Assembly: GCF_036518555.1 (NCBI RefSeq)
Contig: NZ_DATDMY010000003.1
Span: forward strand, 7,765 to 71,764
Direction of reading: 5' to 3'
From: Dokdonella_A sp036518555
GTDB lineage: Bacteria > Pseudomonadota > Gammaproteobacteria > Xanthomonadales > Rhodanobacteraceae
Length of the DNA: 64,000 bases
The translations under genes and the position numbers were made by a program. Shown piece after piece: positions 8,230 to 16,618 of this stretch. Every line of letters starts with the position of its first letter. The stretch's first letter is position 1. Below the pieces are notes generated by a model. The model was not told the origin of the DNA and did not search any database. It saw only the letters and a list, made by a program, of their open reading frames with translations.

Positions 8230-10788
8230 TCACAGGCGGATGTCGAGCAGGATGCCGACGAGATGGGCGTCGTAGCCCTCGGGTCCGCCGTCGGTGTACA
8301 CGCGGTGATCGAATGTGCGGGTCGCGCCGAAACCCAGGTAATGCCAGTCGCTGATGCGGCCGCGCTCGTACCTGTCGAATACGCGCAGCGCGATCCGCTC
8401 ATGCAGCGGTACGCGCACGCCGATGCCGAGCGAATGGACCCGCCAGGTCATCGGCGGGAACGCCCCCGAGCCTGGGCCGTCGCCGCTCACGGTGTCTGCC
8501 CAGGCGAGCGCGAGCGGCGATGCGAAGCGGTAGGCGGTCATGCCGCGCGCGTACAGGTAGTTCCAGCTCGCGTCGACTCGCACGCGGCCGAACGCATGCC
8601 CGATCATGGCGCCCGCGGTGTGGTTGCGTTGCGTGTCGTCGGCCCACCAGCGGCCGATGTCGGGGTAGGTGCCGCCGCCGAGGCGCGGGTCCGAGCCGCT
8701 GTCGAGGATCTCATTGATGTTGGCCAGGCGGAGCCGGGAGCGGTCGTAGGCGTAGTAGATGCTCGCATTGCTGCCGGGCGCGGGCTGCCATTCCCATTGC
8801 ACGGTCGCCCCGAGCGTGTCGTAGCCGCGACGGCCGAGCACGGCGTCGTAGTCGTTGTCGTCGCCACGGAGCGAAGCCGTGATCGTCATGTCCTCGCGAG
8901 GCATGAAGGTCGCCATGAGGTCGAGCTTGTTCTCGCTGCGGCTCGCGACGTCGTACTTGCGCAGCGCATCGACGGTGTGGGCAGGCACGCCGTTCGGCGG
9001 AGCGATGAAGCCGGGCAGGTCGATCGAGTAGGTGAAATCGTACGGATCGTAGTCGTAGCGGTCGCCATCCTGGCGCAGCCAGGTGTAGTTCGCGCGCAAG
9101 GTCAGCCAGTCGAGCGCGCGGTTCGTCCAGGTCAGTTTCACGCTGCGGTCGTCGACGCTGCGGCGTTCGCGGTGCGTCGGTTCGTAGCGGCTGAACGCGA
9201 GCGTGGCGCCGAGCGTGTCGTGCGCGCCGGCCCTCCAGTCGGCACCGACGTTCGCCTCGGTCGTCTGCATGTCGAGCGGCAGGCTGCGCACGCGCGTGAT
9301 CGCGGACGGGTCGGACGCGTCCCAGATGCCCGACTCGCCGGGCACGACGCTGCCTTGCGCACCGTTCTCGCTGACGTAGCCGTACTGGCCGGTGAGCGGG
9401 TTGTAGGCGAGATAGACGCTGCGATAGTCCTCGCGCTCGTGGCGCACGCCGCCACGCACGGTGAGATCGGCGCCCGGCTGCAGCACCATGCGCGCGTCGA
9501 GCAGGCTCGTGTCGATGCGCATGTCGGCGGTGCGCCGCGACAGCGCCGCCGGCGTGTTCCAGTTCGCACAGTCGTACAGGAACGGGTTCTGCGGACCGGT
9601 CTGCAGGCTGCCGCCGAGGCCGATGCCGAACACGCCCTCGCATGCGATCGGGGCGATCAGCGTGTCGTCCTGCGTCATGCGGCCGCCGGAGGCGGTGAGC
9701 GAGAGTTCGCCGTTGAGCGGCAGCTTGCGCGTGAACGCGGCCTTGAGGTTGTGGTAGTCGTTGTCGGGCTCGGTCGCGAACTGGCCGGTCGTCAGCGGCG
9801 CCGATACCGCACCGGCGACGAGCGGACTCAGCGCGAACGGCATCGCGTAGGTGTAATGCGTGTAGCGGTCGCGGTAGAACGAGCCGCTGTAGCCGAAATC
9901 CATGCGCCAGACGTTGCCCGCATAACGGAAGCCGCCGTCGAGGTTGATCGTCGAATCGTCGATCGGCTTGACCGTCTCGAGCACGCCGCCGTCGTCGGGG
10001 AACGGGAAGTTGAAGAAGAACGGGCCGCCGAACGGCCGGGCGCCGTGGCGCCGTTCGTCGGTCGCGTTCGCGTAGGCGGTCCATTGCGGCGTGAGGAAGA
10101 CGCTGAAGCCGAGTCCCTGCTTCTCGCGCGTGACCCCGAGCGTGCGCGCGGGGGTCGCGGCCGACAGCGCCGAGATCGCGGCGGGCGAACTCGCGCCGGC
10201 GACGTAACCCGCGGGCAGCGTCAGGCGATCGGTACCGACGCCGTTCCAGATCGGCTTCGCCGTATTCGTGACGAGGTTCGGCATGGTGCGCAGGAATGCC
10301 TGCACCTTGTAGCTGCCGGCGCGCCCGAACACGGCCTGGTAGTACTCGTCGTCGTCGCTGACGCGGCTCGCGCGCACGCTCGCGTAGCTGCCGTCGACGG
10401 GGCGTTCGGCATCGAACGCGAGCAGCGCGAGGACGATGCCGCTGTCCCAGTCGGCGTAGCGGTTCCACAGCGCGTTGTCGTCGTCGCCGCCCGTCGCGAC
10501 GGCGCCGATGCTGAGCACGCCGGACGTTTGCCAGTTCCCGTGCGGGGTGACTGCAGGCGACGGCGGCGGGCACGCGTAAAGGTGGCCGGTCGGGCTGCGG
10601 TGTACGCCGGCTTCCAGCCAGCTCGTGCCGCGATCGTCGCACCCGCCGATGGTCGCCCCCGCATTCGGGTCGAGTTCGTTCGCGCGCCAGGTATCGACGC
10701 CGACGCCGCTGTCGGCGTGTGCGTTGGCCGCGACGGCCGCGATCGCGACGGCGAGCGGCAGCCGGCGGAACAGGCGAGACGTGGACAT
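8230..10788 (-). CDS. MtrB/PioB-family outer-membrane porin of a decaheme conduit
   Basis: 852 aa. A signal peptide (LPLAVAIAAVAANAHA) is followed by a large beta-barrel rich in alternating aromatic strands (WRMDFGYSGSFYRDRY, LTLRANYTWLRQDGDRY, ASIYYAYDRSRLRLANI) and ending in LVGILLDIRL. Length and style match MtrB/PioB proteins, the transmembrane sheath that encloses a periplasmic decaheme cytochrome so electrons can cross the outer membrane. The N-terminal CxxC of Shewanella MtrB is not present; single Cys occur in GGCDDRG and YACPPP. It is immediately downstream of the decaheme gene (12 bp), the classic partner order. No MtrC-type surface cytochrome is encoded nearby, as in PioAB systems. 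Confidence 0.9.
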   Translation of the reverse strand: MSTSRLFRRLPLAVAIAAVAANAHADSGVGVDTWRANELDPNAGATIGGCDDRGTSWLEAGVHRSPTGHLYACPPPSPAVTPHGNWQTSGVLSIGAVATGGDDDNALWNRYADWDSGIVLALLAFDAERPVDGSYASVRASRVSDDDEYYQAVFGRAGSYKVQAFLRTMPNLVTNTAKPIWNGVGTDRLTLPAGYVAGASSPAAISALSAATPARTLGVTREKQGLGFSVFLTPQWTAYANATDERRHGARPFGGPFFFNFPFPDDGGVLETVKPIDDSTINLDGGFRYAGNVWRMDFGYSGSFYRDRYTHYTYAMPFALSPLVAGAVSAPLTTGQFATEPDNDYHNLKAAFTRKLPLNGELSLTASGGRMTQDDTLIAPIACEGVFGIGLGGSLQTGPQNPFLYDCANWNTPAALSRRTADMRIDTSLLDARMVLQPGADLTVRGGVRHEREDYRSVYLAYNPLTGQYGYVSENGAQGSVVPGESGIWDASDPSAITRVRSLPLDMQTTEANVGADWRAGAHDTLGATLAFSRYEPTHRERRSVDDRSVKLTWTNRALDWLTLRANYTWLRQDGDRYDYDPYDFTYSIDLPGFIAPPNGVPAHTVDALRKYDVASRSENKLDLMATFMPREDMTITASLRGDDNDYDAVLGRRGYDTLGATVQWEWQPAPGSNASIYYAYDRSRLRLANINEILDSGSDPRLGGGTYPDIGRWWADDTQRNHTAGAMIGHAFGRVRVDASWNYLYARGMTAYRFASPLALAWADTVSGDGPGSGAFPPMTWRVHSLGIGVRVPLHERIALRVFDRYERGRISDWHYLGFGATRTFDHRVYTDGGPEGYDAHLVGILLDIRL

Positions 10789-10800
10789 CGTTCCTCCGGC

Positions 10801-11853
10801 CTATTCGTGGAACTTCGGACCCGACGGCGCGTTCGAGCCGTGGATGTTCGCGTGGCATGTCACGCATGCGCGCCCCATCGCGCGTTCGTCCGGATGCGCA
10901 CCGTTGCCGAGCGAACCGGGCGTGTGCAGGTCGTTCGGATGGCGCAGGCCCGAATGGCATTGCTGGCACAGGAACGGCAGCGGCGTCACCAGCAACGTCT
11001 GCTGGTTGGACCCGTGCGGCGTATGGCAGTTGAGGCAGCTTTCGCGAACGGGCGCGTGCTCGAACAGGAACGGGCCGCGCTTGTCGGCGTGGCACTGGTA
11101 GCACGTCTCGTTGACGGTGTTCGTCTTGAGCAGCGGAGAGGTGATCGAGCCGTGCGGGTTGTGGCAGTCGTCGCAGCTCATCTGGCCTTCGGGCAACGGC
11201 ATGTGCGAGCGCCGGTCGAACTGCAGTCGCACGTCGCGATGGCATTGGGCGCAGGTATCGTTGATCGACGCCTTCGCCATCAGGCCTTCGGCCGAGAACT
11301 TCGCCATCGGGTTGTGGCAGTCGCTGCAGGAGAGCCCGTTGCGCTGATGGACGGACCCGAGCCAGTGGTCGCGTGCGCCGCCCTCGTGGCAGGCGAGGCA
11401 CGTCTTCGCCTGCGTCTCGATCGACGTGCCCGAATCCTTCGTGTAGCCGATGATGAGGCCCTTCGCGCCCGGATCCTTCGCGTGCGCCGATCCCGGGCCA
11501 TGGCAGGTCTCGCAGACGGGGATCGACGCATCGGCCTTGTTCGCGGCGTGCAGGCCGAGTGCGTGGAAGGTGTGCGTGAAGTGCTCGCTCTCGAGCTGAT
11601 GGCAGGCGATGCAGGTACGTTCGCCGACCGCAGTCGCCTCGTGGGCAGCGGGATTGTCCGCGACGCGTGCCTTCGCGAACCCCGGTGCGACGCCCGTCAT
11701 GGCCGTGCCGGGCTGCACGTCGCTGCCGGCCAGGCCCGTCGACGGCAGCGATCTGGACAGTTCCTCGCGGGTCTGCTGCGCCAGCACCGGTGCGAGCATC
11801 GCGCACCCGAGCAGGAACGCGAGCACGGGTCGAAGCGCGTCAGTGCCTCGCAT
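10801..11853 (-). CDS. periplasmic decaheme cytochrome c (MtrA/PioA/DmsE family)
   Basis: 350 aa. Signal peptide (RPVLAFLLGCAMLAPVLA). Ten CxxCH haem sites are visible in order: CIACH, CETCH, CLACH, CSDCH, CAQCH, CDDCH, CYQCH, CLNCH, CQQCH, CVTCH. With about 35 residues per haem this is the MtrA/DmsE/PioA type that forms a wire inside an MtrB/PioB barrel. The start overlaps the end of the upstream subtilase gene by 14 bp, implying translational coupling. Direction of electron flow (Fe(II) oxidation, anode or mineral reduction) cannot be read from sequence; the downstream cupredoxin and c4-like cytochrome favour neither alone. Confidence 0.94.
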   Translation of the reverse strand: MRGTDALRPVLAFLLGCAMLAPVLAQQTREELSRSLPSTGLAGSDVQPGTAMTGVAPGFAKARVADNPAAHEATAVGERTCIACHQLESEHFTHTFHALGLHAANKADASIPVCETCHGPGSAHAKDPGAKGLIIGYTKDSGTSIETQAKTCLACHEGGARDHWLGSVHQRNGLSCSDCHNPMAKFSAEGLMAKASINDTCAQCHRDVRLQFDRRSHMPLPEGQMSCDDCHNPHGSITSPLLKTNTVNETCYQCHADKRGPFLFEHAPVRESCLNCHTPHGSNQQTLLVTPLPFLCQQCHSGLRHPNDLHTPGSLGNGAHPDERAMGRACVTCHANIHGSNAPSGPKFHE

Positions 11854-13210
11854 GGGCAGGCCTCGTCGCCACGATGGTGGGGTCGCAGACTTCGTTCGTG
11901 CGCGCGAGCGTGCGTGCCGCCGCGCACGCGTCGATCGACGCGTCCGGACGGTGGCTCGTGCGGTCGAGCAAGGCGAACAGCGCCTTCGCGTCGAGTCGCG
12001 GGTCCAGTTCGAGCAGCAACGCGATCGCGCCGGTCACGTGCGCGGTCGCGAGCGAGCTGCCGGATGCGTAGTCGTAGTGCCCGCCGGGCTCGAGCGTGAG
12101 GATGTCGCGCCCGGGCGCGGCGAGCGTCGGCCGCGTCGTCGCGGGCGCATCACTGCTGCGCACGCCGATCACCCCCGCGACGTCGACCGGGAAGCCGTCC
12201 GTGTTCCCGTCCGGAGGGACCGCGCCCACGACGATGACGCCGCGCTCCACCGCATTCGCGAGCAGCTGTTCGAGCAGCGGGTCGGACGGGCCGCCGAGGC
12301 TGAGGTTGATCACGCGGGCGCCGGAGGCGATCGCGTCGGCGAGTGCCTGCGCGAGCGTGAACGTATCGCAGCGCGCGGCGCCGCCGTCCGCTTGCACGGG
12401 CCAGCATGCGCGCAGCGCGCGGATACGCGTGGCCGGCGCGACCCCGACGATGCCGACCCCGTTGTTCGCGACCGCGGCGATCACGCCGGCGACTTCGGTG
12501 CCATGGCGGTCGCGCGCGGCGGGCGCGGTCGCTGCGGTCGTGAAGTCGCGCTGCGCGACGATGCGGCCGGCGAGGTCCGGGTGCGACGCGTCGATGCCGG
12601 CGTCGACGACCGCGACCTCGACCCGCGCGCCGCTCGCCCAACGCTGTGCGGCGGCGGCGCCGATACGGGAGAATCCCTGCTGCAAGCCGACATACGGATC
12701 GTTGTAACCGGACGCGTCGTGGCCCTCGGGGGCTGTGGCCGGCCCCATCGGGGCCGCTGCGTCGCCCGACTGCGCGTAGGTGCGGAATTCCTGCAGCGGC
12801 TGCGCCAGGCTCACGCGCCGGTCGCGGTGCAGGCGCGCGAGCGTGTCGTCGCGATCGATGCCTGCCGGGAGTTCGTAGAGCATGCAGCGCAGGCGAAGCG
12901 CCTGGATCGTCCACGCGGACACTTCGCGCAGCGAGTAGTCGCTCGCGATGCGACGCGCGAGCGCGCGCGTCCGTTCGCTGCCGCCCGCGTAATCGGGCAG
13001 GCCCGCGTAACCGCGCGGGGTCCCGGCGGCCTGTGCCGCGGGGTCGGCCCTGTCGGCGATCGCGACGACGATCATGCGCGGCGCGGCGGCGACGTCCGCG
13101 TCCGGCTGTTCGATCGCGCGCACCGGCGCCGGCGCGAGCGCACTCCCGCACGCGAACGCGACGACCGCGCATCGCAGCGCATGGATCGAACCGCGGGTGC
13201 GCGCGCGCAT
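11840..13210 (-). CDS. secreted S8 (subtilisin-like) serine protease
   Basis: 456 aa. The ATG at 13210 gives a signal peptide (ALRCAVVAFACGSALAPA, cleavage near VRA). A pro-region of about 160 residues precedes the peptidase domain. Catalytic triad: D203 in VAVVDAGIDASHPDL, H236 in DRHGTEVAGV and S386 in SGSSLATAHVTG; the usual Pro after the Ser motif is Ala. Oxyanion region NLSLGGP is present. The coding region overlaps the decaheme cytochrome start by 14 bp and follows the anti-sigma gene by 7 bp. A protease between a sigma/anti-sigma pair and a multihaem conduit suggests processing of the anti-sigma factor or conduit proteins, which is inference. Confidence 0.9.
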   Translation of the reverse strand: MRARTRGSIHALRCAVVAFACGSALAPAPVRAIEQPDADVAAAPRMIVVAIADRADPAAQAAGTPRGYAGLPDYAGGSERTRALARRIASDYSLREVSAWTIQALRLRCMLYELPAGIDRDDTLARLHRDRRVSLAQPLQEFRTYAQSGDAAAPMGPATAPEGHDASGYNDPYVGLQQGFSRIGAAAAQRWASGARVEVAVVDAGIDASHPDLAGRIVAQRDFTTAATAPAARDRHGTEVAGVIAAVANNGVGIVGVAPATRIRALRACWPVQADGGAARCDTFTLAQALADAIASGARVINLSLGGPSDPLLEQLLANAVERGVIVVGAVPPDGNTDGFPVDVAGVIGVRSSDAPATTRPTLAAPGRDILTLEPGGHYDYASGSSLATAHVTGAIALLLELDPRLDAKALFALLDRTSHRPDASIDACAAARTLARTNEVCDPTIVATRPAHARH

Positions 13211-13217
13211 CGTGCGG

Positions 13218-13847
13218 TCACCTGTCCGAGGCATTCGCGATCGGTTCGACGAGCAGCACTCCCGGCGCCGCGCGCAACCGTGCGACGACGTCCGGATCGG
13301 CGCGCCCCGGCGCGACCGGCGCGAGCGTGTAGATGGTGCCGCCGTCGTTCGTGCCGACGATGCGCAGGCCCCGCTCACCGAGCAGACGCTGCAGTTGGCC
13401 GACGCTGAGTTCGGGCGACGGAACGAAGCGAAGGCTCGCGCGCGCGGGCAGCGTTTCGGGAGCGCTCAGCGTACGGTAGGCGGGTGCATCGTCGGCGCGA
13501 TGGCGCTCGATCGCCCACGTCGCGAGCGCGACGAGTCCGATCGCCTGGATCGCGACCGTGGCGGCGAGTGCGCGCAGCAGGTGCCGCGGTCGCGCGGGGC
13601 CGGCGTCGATCGCCTGTTCGGCGTCGATGCGTGCGAGAAGCCGATCGAACGCGGGCCGCACCTCGCCGACGACGCGGGTGTCGACGTCGAGTCCCGCATG
13701 CACGCGCGACTGGAACGCGTATTCGTCGCGGCAGTCCGTGCACGCGGCAAGGTGTGCTTCCGCGAGCGAGCGGTCGGCAGCGGAGGCGGTGCCGTTGATG
13801 AGCCACGGGATGAGGTCCCAGGTCCGGCGATGCTGTGGAGACGGCAT
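13218..13847 (-). CDS. zinc-finger anti-sigma factor (membrane)
   Basis: 209 aa. N-terminal anti-sigma zinc-binding helix with H32-x3-C36-x2-C39 (AHLAACTDCRDEY), one transmembrane helix at about 88-115 (LLRALAATVAIQAIGLVALA), and a C-terminal periplasmic domain of about 95 residues. That tail (RFVPSPELSVGQLQRLL, TIYTLAP, APGVLLVEPI) resembles the anti-sigma C-terminal modules seen in FecR-independent Xanthomonad systems and could be the sensor. It follows the sigma gene by 2 bp and precedes the protease by 7 bp, so it almost certainly controls that sigma factor. Confidence 0.85.
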   Translation of the reverse strand: MPSPQHRRTWDLIPWLINGTASAADRSLAEAHLAACTDCRDEYAFQSRVHAGLDVDTRVVGEVRPAFDRLLARIDAEQAIDAGPARPRHLLRALAATVAIQAIGLVALATWAIERHRADDAPAYRTLSAPETLPARASLRFVPSPELSVGQLQRLLGERGLRIVGTNDGGTIYTLAPVAPGRADPDVVARLRAAPGVLLVEPIANASDR

Positions 13848-13849
13848 GG

Positions 13850-14467
13850 TCAAGCCCGTGCGATATGGGAGGGGAGTGGAGCGTCGCCGCCGAGTGCGGG
13901 CAGGGTGTTGCGCAGGCGCAGGCGCGCATGGAACATGCGCGCCTTCACCGTGCCGACCGCGCAGTTCATGATCGCGGCGATTTCCTCGCACGACTGGCCG
14001 AGGAAGTACGCGAGCTCGATCGTCATGCGTTGCTCGTCGGGGAGCAGCGCGAGGCCGTGCCGCAACCAGTCGCGCAATTCGGCCTGGCGCGCGTCGGACT
14101 CGTCGGGCGCCGGATCGTGCAGCGCCTCCTGGTCGCGCTCGCCGGCGCCGTACGTCGGCTCGAGCGGGTGATCGCGCAGATGCTTCATGAGACAGCGGTA
14201 GGCGATGCCGATGATCCACGTCCGCACCTTCGACTCGCCGCGGAAGCTGCCCGCGGTGCGCCAGACGACCCAGAGCGTCTCGTTGACCATCTCCTCGATG
14301 ACGTCGCGGCGGGCGGTGAAGCGCGAGAGGAAACGCGAAAGCAGGCCGTGGTAGCGCCGATACAGCTGCTCGAACGCGGCGCGATCCTGGCGCGCGATCG
14401 CGCGCAGCCAATCGAGCTCCGTCGCGGAACCCGAGGCAGGGTCGTCGTCTGTCCTTGTCTGTTCCAC
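13850..14467 (-). CDS. ECF RNA polymerase sigma factor of the porin-cytochrome operon
   Basis: 205 aa from a GTG at 14467. Region 2 spans FEQLYRRYHGLLSRFLSRF to TWIIGIAYRCLMKHLRD, region 4 spans LLPDEQRMTIELAYFLGQS to VGTVKARMFHARLRL; no C-terminal extension. The GTG was chosen because the only upstream ATG (14734) would lie inside the divergent TorF-like gene and add non-family sequence; a GGAG occurs about 10 bp before the GTG. It heads the seven-gene operon ending with the cupredoxin. Autoregulation is likely (see the promoter at 14504-14531). Confidence 0.9.
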   Translation of the reverse strand: MEQTRTDDDPASGSATELDWLRAIARQDRAAFEQLYRRYHGLLSRFLSRFTARRDVIEEMVNETLWVVWRTAGSFRGESKVRTWIIGIAYRCLMKHLRDHPLEPTYGAGERDQEALHDPAPDESDARQAELRDWLRHGLALLPDEQRMTIELAYFLGQSCEEIAAIMNCAVGTVKARMFHARLRLRNTLPALGGDAPLPSHIARA

Positions 14468-14503
14468 GCGATCCAGGCTCCGCCGGTGGCCGTACTCGAT
14501 CGT

Positions 14504-14531
14504 GGGTACCCGCTGCGTGCCAAAAGGTTGC
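14504..14531 (-). promoter_or_regulatory. candidate ECF promoter of the sigma/decaheme operon
   Basis: Minus strand GCAACC (14531-14526) with a T-run after it, 16 bp, then GTACCC (14509-14504), about 37 bp before the sigma GTG. GCAACCT is a common ECF -35 form. A single occurrence, so tentative. Confidence 0.4.
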
Positions 14532-14631
14532 GCCACGAGCCGTCCAGGTGCAATGGTGGCGGCCGCCGATGGACCACGGACGCGATCGGAGGGTTGGATC
14601 GCAGGCCGCCACTGCCCGGGAGTGACAGCGC

Positions 14632-15399
14632 TTGCGGCACTTTCGCCGAAAATCGAATGCGTTCGTGGCCCGCGCGTGCCTGGTCGCGGTGGGCGCGGTC
14701 CTGCTCGACGCGCATGCCGGCGCGCACGCGTCACCTGCGTGCGGCGGCGCCGTGGGCTTCTCCTCCGACAACGTCTATCGCGGCATCAGCCTGACCGATG
14801 GTCGCCCGTCCGCGCTCGCGGACGCCCACTGCTCCTTCGGCGACGGCTGGGTCGCCGGCGCCGGGTTCGCCTCGGTCCATCTTGCAGGCCGTTCGCGCAA
14901 TGCGCAGCTCGGCGCCTACCTCGATCGACGCTGGCAGATCGACGACGACTGGAGCGCGAAGCTCGGCATCGTCCACTACGACGCCTTCCGCCACGGCCGC
15001 GAGGACGGGCTGCGCTACGACGAGGTCAACGCCGTGCTCGGCTACCGCGGCTCGTGGCGCGCGACGATCGCCTGGTCGCCCAACGCGACCGACATGTACT
15101 TCGGCGGCTCCGGGAAGACGCATCGAACCGCGTGGGCCGAGACCACGTTCCACCGCGCGCTCGTCGACCGGCTGTCGCTCGACGTCGGCCTCGGCATCGC
15201 ACGGCCGGGAGGCCGCGGCGAGCGCAGCTATCGCTACGGCAGCATCGGCGCAAGTTACGGCATCGGCGATGTCTATCTCTACGCGAGTCGCATCTGGACC
15301 GACTCGGTGGCCTGGTCGTACGCCTACCTCGGCCAGGAGTTCATCGCGACGTTGCCGTCGCAGGCGCGTTGGGTCGGCTCCGTCGTCTGGACCTTCTGA
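14632..15399 (+). CDS. TorF-family putative porin
   Basis: 255 aa. Signal peptide ends near HASPA (about residue 34). The mature part opens with the family hallmark GFSSDNVYRGISLTDGRPS and continues as short antiparallel strands (GAYLDRRWQID, VYLYASRIWTDSVAW), ending in WVGSVVWTF with a terminal Phe typical of outer-membrane barrels. Function in the family is unproven beyond outer-membrane channel-like structure. It is divergent from the ECF sigma operon, sharing a 164 bp intergenic region, so it may be a co-regulated outer-membrane component. Confidence 0.85.
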   Translation: MRHFRRKSNAFVARACLVAVGAVLLDAHAGAHASPACGGAVGFSSDNVYRGISLTDGRPSALADAHCSFGDGWVAGAGFASVHLAGRSRNAQLGAYLDRRWQIDDDWSAKLGIVHYDAFRHGREDGLRYDEVNAVLGYRGSWRATIAWSPNATDMYFGGSGKTHRTAWAETTFHRALVDRLSLDVGLGIARPGGRGERSYRYGSIGASYGIGDVYLYASRIWTDSVAWSYAYLGQEFIATLPSQARWVGSVVWTF

Positions 15400-15522
15400 T
15401 CCGCCGGCGGCGTGCCCGCCGGCGGAAGTCGATCGCATCGACGCGGCGCAACCGCCGGGCGGGGCCAGCGGTCCACGGCGCCGACGCGGGAGCGACGCTT
15501 GCGGCCGGCGACGGTCAAGCAT

Positions 15523-15559
15523 CCGGGCCCACGGGCCCGGCATCCACCAGGGTGGATGC
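15523..15559. repeat. two adjacent perfect palindromes between convergent genes
   Basis: CCGGGCCC/GGGCCCGG (15523-15530 and 15533-15540) is followed at once by GCATCCACC/GGTGGATGC (15540-15548 and 15551-15559). They lie between the converging torF-like and hydrolase genes; there is no U-tract, so either a bidirectional weak terminator or a REP-like element. Confidence 0.55.
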
Positions 15560-15625
15560 TCCGGAACACGGGAACGCGCCGCGCGGTCGCCGGGAGGGCG
15601 GCCGCGCGGCGGACCGGCATGGTCT

Positions 15626-16618
15626 TCAGGACGTCGCGAAGGCGAGCAGGTCCGGGTTGACCACCTGTGGATGCGTCGTGCACATGCCGTGCGGCAGGCC
15701 CTTGTACGTTTTCAGCGTGCCGGCCCGGAGCAGCTTGGCCGAGAGCAGGGCGGAGTCCGCGATCGGCACGATCTGGTCGTCCTCGCCGTGCATGACGAGC
15801 GTCGGTACGGCGATCTTCTTGAGGTCCTCGGTGAAGTCGGTTTCGCTGAAGGCCTTGATGCAGTCGTAATGGGCCTTCGCACCGCCCATCATCCCCTGGC
15901 GCCACCAGTTCCAGATCACGCCCTGGTCGGCCTTCGCGCCAGCGCGGTTGTAGCCGTAGAAGGGGCCGCTCGGCACGTCGAGGTAGAACTGCGCGCGATT
16001 GGCGACGAGCGCATTGCGGAATCCGTCGAAGACCTCGAGCGGCAAGCCGCCCGGATTGGCGGCCGTCTTCAGCATGATCGGCGGCACCGCACCGATCAGG
16101 ACCGCCTTGGCGACGCGACCCGGCTTCGCGCGCGCGACGTAGCGCGCGACTTCGCCACCACCGGTCGAATGGCCGACATGGATCGCACGCTTGAGATCGA
16201 GATGATCGGCGAGCTCCTGCACGTCGGCCGCGTAGGTGTCCATTTCATTGCCGTCGTCCGTCTGCGTCGAACGGCCGTGCCCGCGACGGTCGTGCGCGAT
16301 GACGCGGAAACCCTTCGACAGGAAGAACAGCATCTGGTTGTCCCAGTCGTCTGCGCTCAGCGGCCAGCCGTGGTGGAACACGATCGGCGTGGCGTCCTTC
16401 GGGCCCCAGTCCTTGTAGAAGATCTGCACGCCGCCCTTGGTCGTGATGGTCGAGTTCATCGGGAATGCTCCTGCGGGAGGGGAAGGTGAGTGCGTTCGCG
16501 GCGACGCGCTGCCGAGCAGAGGCGTCAGCGCGATGCCTGCGCCGATCGCGGCGCCGGCCGCGAGCATGCGTCGCCGCGAGGCGTCGGGCGTGCCAACATC
16601 ATCGACGGGATCTTTCAT
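15626..16618 (-). CDS. Tat-exported alpha/beta hydrolase (non-haem chloroperoxidase-like)
   Basis: 330 aa. The N-terminus has a twin-arginine leader (SRRRMLAAGAAIGAGIAL) ahead of the usual cytoplasmic start (MNSTITTKGGVQIFYKDWG), with GAGGAGG about 9 bp before the ATG at 16618. Hydrolase signatures: HHGWPLSADDWDNQM, nucleophile Ser in GHSTGGGEVARY, acid Asp in HGEDDQIVP, and His in GLPHGM. These match cofactor-free haloperoxidase/arylesterase proteins; the physiological reaction is probably ester or peracid chemistry. Family members are normally about 275 aa without a leader, so export is unusual. It follows the chrR gene on the same strand after 324 bp. Confidence 0.87.
   Translation of the reverse strand: MKDPVDDVGTPDASRRRMLAAGAAIGAGIALTPLLGSASPRTHSPSPPAGAFPMNSTITTKGGVQIFYKDWGPKDATPIVFHHGWPLSADDWDNQMLFFLSKGFRVIAHDRRGHGRSTQTDDGNEMDTYAADVQELADHLDLKRAIHVGHSTGGGEVARYVARAKPGRVAKAVLIGAVPPIMLKTAANPGGLPLEVFDGFRNALVANRAQFYLDVPSGPFYGYNRAGAKADQGVIWNWWRQGMMGGAKAHYDCIKAFSETDFTEDLKKIAVPTLVMHGEDDQIVPIADSALLSAKLLRAGTLKTYKGLPHGMCTTHPQVVNPDLLAFATS

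Noticed and set aside
8263..12099. A 1278-codon plus-strand open frame across the cytochrome and porin genes
   Set aside because: It is antisense to strongly supported decaheme and MtrB/PioB genes, is Arg/Val/His-rich with no domain, and arises from GC-rich third-position bias.
14468..14734. A longer sigma factor starting at the ATG at 14734
   Set aside because: It would overlap the divergent TorF-like gene and add about 90 Arg/Pro-rich residues outside the sigma family.
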